In this document: positions 7,308 through 13,713 of the stretch, one piece after another
Layout of the letters: each line of letters begins with the position of its first letter
Numbering within the stretch: the first letter of the stretch is position 1
DNA from: DATMQA01 sp035566895
GTDB taxonomy: Bacteria; Verrucomicrobiota; Verrucomicrobiia; Limisphaerales; UBA8199
Assembly: GCA_035566895.1 (NCBI GenBank)
Contig: DATMQA010000212.1
Coordinates: 1-16,400, forward strand
Direction: 5' to 3'
DNA: 16,400 nucleotides
Translations under genes and position numbers: made by a program
Notes under the pieces: generated by a model
The model's database searches: none
Told to the model about the DNA's origin: nothing
What the model saw: only the letters and a program-made list of their open reading frames with translations

Positions 7308-9422
7308 TCAGGGCACTTGCAGCCGGAAGAAGAGTTGCGGCAGGCCTGGGCCCAATCCGTTGGTCAGGGCGAAATTTCCGCCGGCATCAAATGCACCGGT
7401 GCCTACCGGCGTCCAGTTTGTAAGCGGCAACACCAGGTTGGTCGAGGCCAGCAAAGAATAGCTTCCGCCCGCCGGCCCGTTGGTACCGCTGAGTACCAGG
7501 TTTGTGCCCGAAAGCGCCACTGTCCTGATGAACGGCGCCGGAGGCCCGCTGACCACCAGCGTCACTGTTGTGCTGTTGGTCAGAGTGCCGGCGACGCCGC
7601 TGATGGTCAGCGGATAGCTCCCCTGCGGAGTTGCATTCGACGCCGTAACACTCAGAGTTGAATTTCCCGAGCTGGTGAAGGACCCCTGGGTAAAGTCGGC
7701 GCTGGCACCCGCGGGCAAACCGCTGACACTGAGTGAGACGGCGTTAGCGAAAAGATTGTTGAAGGTGACGGTTACCGTGTAGCTCATGGCCAGGCCGCCC
7801 TCGTTGACGGTTTGCGAGACCGGGAGTGCCGAGACCGAAAACGACGGGACCGCAAACAAACCATACACTACCAACAGTTTGGCGGCGGTGGCCATATAGA
7901 CCTTGCCGTTGGCGATGGTCGGGGCGCAAAATTTGACATACGCCCCAAGGGCGTCCCGCGCGGAGTTCATCTGGCTGTCCCACAATTCGGTGGGGATCGA
8001 CGGCGGATTATACGCGCGCAGCGTGCCGCCGTTGGCATTGTCCACGACCCAGACTATCCCATTGGTGTTGCCGTTGGCAGAGAGGGAAAGGCCGCCGGCG
8101 CGGTCGTTTTCGGTCACCGAGCCGGTCGCCAGCGGAGTCGTTTGAATACTCGTGCCGGTGAACCGGAACGACTTGAGCTGGCCGTTGCCGCAGGCGATGA
8201 AAAGGTATTGATTGGTTGGCCCGTTCCAATAAACCGGGCACTGGCCGATGGTATCGGTGCCAGGCGTGGCGGCAAACTCCTGCACGATGTTGGTATCGCT
8301 CGAACCGTTGTTGGAGAAGTGGCCGAGGTTGGTTTGGTTGAGCACAAACAGAGTTCCGGCCTTATCGAGCCCCGCCAGCAGTTGCGAGCCCGGCAGCAGC
8401 ACCGCCCCGCCGGTGCCGATGTCGCGGTCACTCGAGCTGAGGCTCACCGCGTTCCACGGCGCAAACCAATCCACCAGCTTCAGCCCGTTGCTGGTGCTGA
8501 ATTTGAGAAACGATTGCCCGTAATCGCTCCCGCCGGTGTTCGCGTCGAACGTTCCGTTGCCCGTCACCACGTACAGGTTCCCGTTAGTATCGACTGCGGG
8601 GGCCATTCCGCAGGACCAAATGGCGCCCTGGCTGCCGTTAGAGGTAGTATTGAAGATGGCGACCTGCTGGAGATTGGTGGCGTTGTAACCAAAAAGCCAG
8701 CCGTGGTACGGCGTCCAGTCGCAATGCGAGCCGAACCCCAGATAAACGACGTTGTTGAGCAGCGCCAACCCTGGCCGGTTGTGATTGTGCCGGGCATCAA
8801 AGGTCGAACCCTGGATGACCACCGGGCTGCCAAATTTCTCGTGCCCCGTGTAAAGGTCCAGCGCGTGCAGACTGTGGAAATAATTCGTCGTCGAGCCGGT
8901 TGCGACCTTGGTTTTCGCATCGACATAAATCGTGCCGCCGGCCGGGTCGATGGCCGGGGTGCCGGTGATGCCGATTTCCGGAGGCAGATCGCCGCAGTTA
9001 TTGACCTCGGATTGCGGAACCGAGGTGCCGAGATTCACCTGCCACAAAGCGTTGCTGGCCGCGGGATCGTCGGCATCGAAGGAATACACGGTGTTGTGCT
9101 CCGTGGCGACGATGACCACGTTTTGTGTTTTGTTCGAGATGGTCAACTGTGGAATATAGAGCGGCTGAGCGTAGATGGACCCATCCACCGTGCGGGTGAA
9201 GAGCTTGCCGAACCGGCTGGAGTTGACGTTTGCGGGCGCCAGCAACACCTCCTCCAGATTCGCTCCCGTCCGCGAGTTGTCGTTATGCTGGGTGAGCACC
9301 TGGACCCCGTCCGCCCGGGGCGCCGCCAACAGGAAACAGAGGCCCAAAGGGCTTGCTGCAGAGACAAAGAATTTCGTGCACGAGGCGCAAAAATTCGGCC
9401 CGGGCAAATCATGGATGTTCAC
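7308..9422 (-). CDS. Secreted PQQ-like beta-propeller protein with Ig-like and terminal domains
   Basis: The gene encodes 704 residues from a GTG at 9422. The frame stays open to a TTG at 9569, but that extension reads through an inverted repeat array and is unlikely; a GTG at 9437 is also possible. A hydrophobic signal-like segment lies at about 18-34. Residues 40-520 form a beta-propeller of the PQQ-binding-like type: HNDNSRTGAN, NVVIVATEHNTVYSFDADDP, GITGTPAIDPAGGTIYV, GNLYVVTGNGTFD and APTIANGKVYMAT. Residues 525-626 are an Ig-like sandwich (VSLSVSGLPAGASADFTQGSF, GSYPLTISG). The last 78 residues (ASTNLVLPLTNWTPVG to FFRLQVP) resemble the terminal module of the protein at 13714-16400. Quinoprotein catalysis cannot be assumed: no dehydrogenase active site was recognised, so a structural or binding role outside the cytoplasm is safer. 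Confidence 0.85.
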   Translation of the reverse strand: MNIHDLPGPNFCASCTKFFVSAASPLGLCFLLAAPRADGVQVLTQHNDNSRTGANLEEVLLAPANVNSSRFGKLFTRTVDGSIYAQPLYIPQLTISNKTQNVVIVATEHNTVYSFDADDPAASNALWQVNLGTSVPQSEVNNCGDLPPEIGITGTPAIDPAGGTIYVDAKTKVATGSTTNYFHSLHALDLYTGHEKFGSPVVIQGSTFDARHNHNRPGLALLNNVVYLGFGSHCDWTPYHGWLFGYNATNLQQVAIFNTTSNGSQGAIWSCGMAPAVDTNGNLYVVTGNGTFDANTGGSDYGQSFLKFSTSNGLKLVDWFAPWNAVSLSSSDRDIGTGGAVLLPGSQLLAGLDKAGTLFVLNQTNLGHFSNNGSSDTNIVQEFAATPGTDTIGQCPVYWNGPTNQYLFIACGNGQLKSFRFTGTSIQTTPLATGSVTENDRAGGLSLSANGNTNGIVWVVDNANGGTLRAYNPPSIPTELWDSQMNSARDALGAYVKFCAPTIANGKVYMATAAKLLVVYGLFAVPSFSVSALPVSQTVNEGGLAMSYTVTVTFNNLFANAVSLSVSGLPAGASADFTQGSFTSSGNSTLSVTASNATPQGSYPLTISGVAGTLTNSTTVTLVVSGPPAPFIRTVALSGTNLVLSGTNGPAGGSYSLLASTNLVLPLTNWTPVGTGAFDAGGNFALTNGLGPGLPQLFFRLQVP

Positions 9423-9534
9423 GGAAATTTTATACACCCAAACCGCGCCGGTGTAAAATGACTTGCCCGGCTGTCGAACTGGTCGAATCTCTGTGCGTTT
9501 GCGCGACGCGCCGGCGTTTGTGTCACCCCAAATG

Positions 9535-9626
9535 AGTCCAAAGTCCAAGGTCCAAAGTCTAAAACTCAAAGAACTTCTAAGGCGGGCTTCGCGACTTTGG
9601 ACTTTGGACTTTGGACTTTGGACTTT
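9535..9626. repeat. Inverted array of 7-bp repeats (GTCCAAA / GACTTTG)
   Basis: The left arm (9536-9570) has five 7-bp units: GTCCAAA, GTCCAAG, GTCCAAA, GTCTAAA, ACTCAAA. After a 22-base spacer the right arm (9593-9626) has four perfect GACTTTG units plus GACTTT. The arms are reverse complements, so the array can fold into a long hairpin of about 30 bp. It lies between the NarL-type regulator gene, whose stop codon uses the last bases of the right arm, and the start of the beta-propeller gene. No T-run follows the hairpin in the direction of transcription. Confidence 0.88.
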
Positions 9627-10254
9627 ACTCGACTAGTTGGTGCTGCATCGCGTAGTGCATCAACTCGGCATTATTGCGCAGGCCCATTTTCTCGAGGATG
9701 CGCGTGCGGTAGGTACTGATGGTTTTGACGCTGAGCGACAGCTCGCGGGCGATCTCGCTCACGATCTTGCCTGAGGCGATCAACCGAAGCACCTGGAATT
9801 CCCGATCGGACAGAAACTCCTGCGGCGGTTTGGTCGTGTCCGTCGAGACATAAGTGGCCAGTTTCTCCGCCAGCGACGTGCTCACGTAACGGCCGCCGGC
9901 GAGCACCTTTTTGATCGCGCCCACCAATTCATCAGCGGCGCTTTCCTTGGTCATATAACCGGCGGCGCCCCGCTTGAGCACGCGCACAGCAAATTGGTTC
10001 TCCGGATGCATGCTCAACACCAGCACGGGCAACTTGGGTCGCGACTTTTTGATCTCGCGCAGCACCTCCAAGCCGCTGCGCCCGGGCATGGTGATATCCA
10101 GCACCACGACGTCCCAATTCTTTTTCCAGACCAGGCTGAGGGCTTCCTGGGCGTTGCGGGCCTCGCCGAAGGCGGCTCGCTTAAACTCGTCGGCCAAAAT
10201 CTGCTTCAGCCCGTGGCGCACCACTGTATGATCGTCAGCTAAAAGAACTCTCAT
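9625..10254 (-). CDS. NarL/FixJ-type two-component response regulator
   Basis: The gene encodes 209 residues from an ATG at 10254; a longer upstream frame reads into the kinase gene and is rejected. Residues 1-120 are a receiver (MRVLLADDHTVVRHGLK; acidic Asp7/Asp8; phospho-acceptor Asp53 in VVVLDITMPG; Ser81; Lys103 in YMTKES). Residues 147-206 are a LuxR-type helix-turn-helix (LSDREFQVLRLIASGK, EIARELSLSVKTISTYR, ILEKMGLRNNAELMHYA). It should bind DNA and control transcription after phosphorylation by the adjoining kinase. The start ATG overlaps the kinase stop as ATGA, a sign of translational coupling and of a true cognate pair. All key residues are intact. Confidence 0.95.
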   Translation of the reverse strand: MRVLLADDHTVVRHGLKQILADEFKRAAFGEARNAQEALSLVWKKNWDVVVLDITMPGRSGLEVLREIKKSRPKLPVLVLSMHPENQFAVRVLKRGAAGYMTKESAADELVGAIKKVLAGGRYVSTSLAEKLATYVSTDTTKPPQEFLSDREFQVLRLIASGKIVSEIARELSLSVKTISTYRTRILEKMGLRNNAELMHYAMQHQLVE

Positions 10255-11351
10255 ATTTCTATCCTGCTGCTTGCGGGCCGGGGCACGGGGATGGACACCC
10301 TCACCCGCGTGCCCTTGCCCGGCGCCAGGCGGCCTATCTTGAACCACCCCCCCAGCAAGGCCGCCCGTTCCCTCATCCCCAGCAGGCCCATCGACAGCGT
10401 ATTCGAAATCTCCGACCGGGTAATGCCGCGGCCGTTGTCTTCCACCTCCAAAATAATTCGCCCATCGGTCTGTTTCAAATGGGCAGTTACCCGCGTGGCC
10501 CCGGCATGCCGGATCACGTTGGTCAGTGTTTCCTGGAAAATACGAAACAAGGTCGTGTTTAGGTTTTGGTCGAGCTGCGTCTCGCGCAAGTTGCTGCGCA
10601 CGTCGCAGCGAATGCCGGTACGGTTCTGGAATTCATTGGCCTGCCATTCCAGCGCTGCCGCCAGCCCCAGGTGGTCCAGCACCCCCGGCCGCAGCTCGGT
10701 GGAAATCCGTCGCACCGTCTGGATCGTCGAGTCCATCTGCGCGGACAGCTCGCGGGCTTTTTCGAGCAACACTTTTTGCCCACGCGGCAGCCGGTTGGCG
10801 AGCCAGGATAAGTCCAGCTTGCAACTGGTCAGCGCTTGGCCCAATTCATCGTGGACCTCCCTCGCGATGCTCGTCCGTTCCTCTTCCCGGACCGTCTGCA
10901 AATACATCGATAGCGCCCGCAGTTGTTCGTGGGATTCCCGCAGTTGCTCCTCGGCCTTCCGGTGCTCGGCTCGCTGGATCGCCTCGCGCAACGCCCGCGT
11001 CACCGCCGGAACCAGCCGCGACAGCCGGGTCTTGAGCACATAATCTGTGGCGCCGCGCTTCAACGTCTCAATCGCGACTTCCTCGCCCATCGTTCCGGTC
11101 ACGAAAATAAACGGCGCTTCCGGGCACTTCTCCAACGCAATGCTCAGCGCGTCGTGCCCGTTGAAACCCGGTAGCGAATAATCCGAAAGAATCAAGTCCG
11201 GCGGATGCTCCTGGAGCTGCTCCAGGTAAGCCCTTTTGGTTTCCACCCGGGCCACTGAGAAATGCACGCCGCCCTTGCGCAGCGCAAACCTCGTCAGCTC
11301 CGCGTCAGCAAGATCATCCTCGAGCATCAATATATGAATGTCCTTCTTCAA
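10251..11351 (-). CDS. Receiver-HisKA_3 hybrid sensor histidine kinase
   Basis: The gene encodes 366 residues. Residues 4-122 are a receiver (LMLEDDLADAEL, Asp57 in LILSDYSLPG, FVTGTMGEE, Lys107). A coiled-coil linker (122-152) leads to a HisKA_3 dimerisation domain with phospho-accepting His167 in REEERTSIAREVHDELGQAL. A HATPase follows (N-box FQETLTNVIRHA at 272-283, EDNGRGI at 304-310, GLLGMRER at 323-330). No membrane segment is present, so the kinase is cytoplasmic and probably takes its input through the N-terminal receiver rather than a ligand domain. The start is the TTG at 11351, because beginning at the ATG at 11327 would remove the first beta strand of the receiver; an in-frame TAG lies two codons upstream. 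A TATATT just upstream on the coding strand resembles a -10 box. It phosphorylates, by inference, the downstream NarL-type regulator. Confidence 0.93.
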   Translation of the reverse strand: MKKDIHILMLEDDLADAELTRFALRKGGVHFSVARVETKRAYLEQLQEHPPDLILSDYSLPGFNGHDALSIALEKCPEAPFIFVTGTMGEEVAIETLKRGATDYVLKTRLSRLVPAVTRALREAIQRAEHRKAEEQLRESHEQLRALSMYLQTVREEERTSIAREVHDELGQALTSCKLDLSWLANRLPRGQKVLLEKARELSAQMDSTIQTVRRISTELRPGVLDHLGLAAALEWQANEFQNRTGIRCDVRSNLRETQLDQNLNTTLFRIFQETLTNVIRHAGATRVTAHLKQTDGRIILEVEDNGRGITRSEISNTLSMGLLGMRERAALLGGWFKIGRLAPGKGTRVRVSIPVPRPASSRIEI

Positions 11352-11471
11352 CCCTACAATATAGCAGCCTTTCCAAATTTGCGGGTTTATGATTCTGTCG
11401 CTCCGGCGGGGTGTGGAAGTGACGGAAGGGCGAGGAATCCGTTTCGCGTCTCCTGGTTCAGGGAGGGCGAG

Positions 11472-13493
11472 TTATTTTTGTCCGAGCGACATCACCGGCA
11501 AATATTCTCCCTTCGGCTCCCGGCGCCACCAGGCGCCGGTGCGGCGGCGCTCGGCAAAACTCGTGAAGTGATATTCATAAAGCACCGCTCGAATGTAGCG
11601 CGGCGGGCTCGCGGGGAACGGATTGCGTTTCAGCAGGCCGAGGACCTCCGGCGAGCCTTGCAGCAGGCGCACGCAGAAATTCACAAACCACGGATTCTCC
11701 CGGTAATTCCCCAGCGCGGCGAACCACATCTGCCAATCCAGTCGCGGCTGGTGCGGTTCGACAAACTGCAGACGCCCTTTTACGTCACCGGGCTTGTATT
11801 TGAACTCATACGCCAGCCAGGTAACGCCGTCGTTGCTGCCTTCCACGATAATCTCCGGCCGCGTCGTCGTCATTACCGCGAACAGCCCATACCCGTTAAG
11901 ACTGCGGAACGGCAGCAGCCACTGATAAACTCCTACAATCGGCCTCGGCCACGGAATCGGCACCCTAAACATCCCGCAGAACTGCATCAGCGGAATCAGG
12001 ATGAGCACGCCGGCCAACGGCACGGTCACGACCAACGGCCATCTCAATTTCGAAGGGTTGATTGAGTTAAATGGGTTGGAAAAGTTAACTGAGGGAAAAG
12101 TCGGCGCCTTTTGAGACGATTGGTCTTCGTGGTCTGCTGACTCGTCCGTCCCCAACCTTCCGGCCCCAGGTAACTTTTTTAACCTTTTTAACCCTTTCAA
12201 CCCAGTTAACCTATTTAGCCCAACCAACCCCGCCGCGCGCACCAGCGCCGCATCATCCAGCAACGTCACACAGAGCGCGAGACTCAGCAGGTTGAAAAAG
12301 CAATAATTGCCGGTTAGCAGGATTAACAACTGGAGGAACACGAAACCAAAAAAGGGCACCTGGCGCACCCGCCTTGGACCAAGAATCAAAAACGGAAGCA
12401 CCAGCTCAATTCCGAACATCAGCCCGGTCGAGACTTTCTGAAACGAGGCCGGCAGTTGATGCGCATACCAGCCCACCCAGGTCGGCAGCGGCTGGGTTTC
12501 GTAATGATAATTGAGCGCGCTGAGATTGCGCCAGGCCGGGTCCCCGCTCAACAGCTTCACGGATCCCGAGGCGAACATCAGCCGCAACAGCAACCACCGC
12601 AACAGCCAAAGCACCAGTCGCGACGGCGGTGGGGCGCGCGAACTTCCCAGCCACAGTTGCAACGGCGCAAAGAAAATCGCCAGGAACCCCGTCTCCAGCA
12701 GCAGCATGTCCCATTGAAACGAAAGAAAATCGCGGCCCACCGTCACCAAAGAAAGATAAAGCAGCCAGAGCAAAAACAGGCACGGCGCCGGCGCAACCCC
12801 CGCGATGAGCAAAACCGCCAGCGCCACACCTGCGCCGCATTGCCATTGCAGAAACCCGTCGGTGCTGCTGAACCAGCACAAGGTCGGGAAAAAATGGTAC
12901 CTTTCCCAGCCCAGGTGCGCCGAAGCCGTTTGCTCCTGAACCGCGTCCATCGTCAACCGCGCCGGCAGAATTCCATCGCTGCCCATCAGGCCCGCGACCT
13001 GCACCCAGAGCGACACGAAAGCAATCAGATAAATGGCTCCCAGCGAGCGCAGAAAAACCAAGCGCACCCGCGTGTGAGTCGGCTGTTCCACCTGCCTTCC
13101 CCAGCCCAGGCGCGTCAGGAACGAAAAAAAAGGCCGGTGCCTGGCCACCTGCCGGTAGCACCATTCACTGCTCCGGGCGAAGCCCGCCGAATGCTCGTAC
13201 CAATCCAGCAGCCAGCGCTCGCGCGGATTGTGCGCCAGCGCCCGGAACGCCGCTTCCGCGCCGCTATACACTGCGCCGTTGCTTTCGACCAGGTGAACCG
13301 CATTTTCGAAAACGTCCCGCGGCGCATTTGGGAAGTGCTCCGCCAGCCGCGCGTCCTGGAAAGGGATGTAATCAACCCGCTCCCCCGTCGCCTGTTGCCA
13401 GCGGTGAATCCACAGGGCGCAGAAATTGCAATCCCCGTCATAAAACATCAACGGTTTCGCCGGCGGCGACGCCACCTGGAGATCGGATTTCAC
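11472..13493 (-). CDS. DCC thiol-oxidoreductase-like / lipase maturation factor fusion protein
   Basis: The likely product has 673 residues from a GTG at 13493; the longer frame up to 13760 overlaps the next gene and has no family match. Residues 14-125 are a DCC (DUF393) domain opening with LMFYDGDCNFC, whose CNFC pair (Cys22, Cys25) gives a CxxC. Residues 145-540 are a multi-pass membrane region of the lipase maturation factor family (GSDGILPARL, LGWERYHFFPTLCWF, RDFLSFQWDMLLLETGFLAIF, GSVKLLSGDPAWRNL). Residues 545-670 are its soluble C-terminal part (EGSNDGVTWLAYEFKYKPGD, RLDWQMWFAALG, NPWFVNFCVRLLQG, YIRAVLYEYHFT). In vertebrates LMF1 helps lipases fold in the ER; the bacterial role is unknown. 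Residues 421-482 are a repeat-derived insert in a loop. The upstream gene ends 220 bases away. Confidence 0.87.
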   Translation of the reverse strand: MKSDLQVASPPAKPLMFYDGDCNFCALWIHRWQQATGERVDYIPFQDARLAEHFPNAPRDVFENAVHLVESNGAVYSGAEAAFRALAHNPRERWLLDWYEHSAGFARSSEWCYRQVARHRPFFSFLTRLGWGRQVEQPTHTRVRLVFLRSLGAIYLIAFVSLWVQVAGLMGSDGILPARLTMDAVQEQTASAHLGWERYHFFPTLCWFSSTDGFLQWQCGAGVALAVLLIAGVAPAPCLFLLWLLYLSLVTVGRDFLSFQWDMLLLETGFLAIFFAPLQLWLGSSRAPPPSRLVLWLLRWLLLRLMFASGSVKLLSGDPAWRNLSALNYHYETQPLPTWVGWYAHQLPASFQKVSTGLMFGIELVLPFLILGPRRVRQVPFFGFVFLQLLILLTGNYCFFNLLSLALCVTLLDDAALVRAAGLVGLNRLTGLKGLKRLKKLPGAGRLGTDESADHEDQSSQKAPTFPSVNFSNPFNSINPSKLRWPLVVTVPLAGVLILIPLMQFCGMFRVPIPWPRPIVGVYQWLLPFRSLNGYGLFAVMTTTRPEIIVEGSNDGVTWLAYEFKYKPGDVKGRLQFVEPHQPRLDWQMWFAALGNYRENPWFVNFCVRLLQGSPEVLGLLKRNPFPASPPRYIRAVLYEYHFTSFAERRRTGAWWRREPKGEYLPVMSLGQK
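12054..12231. repeat. In-gene inverted array with exact 9-bp period
   Basis: On the plus strand GTT recurs every 9 bases at 12057, 12066, 12075 and 12084. After about 80 bases, AAC recurs every 9 bases at 12172, 12181, 12190, 12199 and 12208, skips one degenerate unit (AGC at 12217), and returns at 12226. The two arms are inverted. Because the period is a multiple of three the reading frame is kept: the right arm encodes GL- or RL-tripeptides (GLNRLTGLKGLKRLKKL) and the left arm encodes Asn-spaced tripeptides (VNFSNPFNSINP). The array lies in a loop between membrane segments of the LMF fusion protein. Confidence 0.85.
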
Positions 13494-13713
13494 CGCGGAG
13501 TTATACCCCGGAGACCTCCCTCGCGCCAGCCTTAGCCCCAGCGGCCAGCGGGGCGAGATGTTCCTCTCGTCTCCTTCGCGGCTTTGCGTTGAATTCCCGC
13601 TCCGGTCAGTCAACGCGTCCAACCATTCGGTGGCAGCGACGTCTGACGGAGAACGCCCGTGAGGCTCAGGGCATTCACGAAGCGCTCGTGGCCGGCGGGA
13701 ACATAGATTTCCA
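13494..13713. other. 220-base gap between the LMF fusion and the large secreted protein gene
   Basis: Both neighbours read leftward. A purine-rich GGGAGG lies about 20 bases before the LMF GTG, too far for a normal ribosome-binding site. A 34-codon frame (13610-13714) begins at an ATG overlapping the stop of the upstream gene by one base, but it has no ribosome-binding site and no recognisable sequence. Nothing else was recognised. Confidence 0.4.

Noticed and set aside
7812..9461. 549-codon plus-strand frame
   Set aside because: It is antisense to the beta-propeller gene, Arg/Gly/Val-rich and without recognisable motifs, as expected from GC-rich codon bias.
9423..9569. N-terminal extension of the beta-propeller protein from a TTG
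   Set aside because: The extension translates the 7-bp repeat array, contains no signal sequence and has no ribosome-binding site.
9535..9626. Possible CRISPR or intrinsic terminator
   Set aside because: The 7-bp units have no spacers, so it is not CRISPR. The hairpin lacks a T-run in the transcribed direction, so it was called a repeat array instead.
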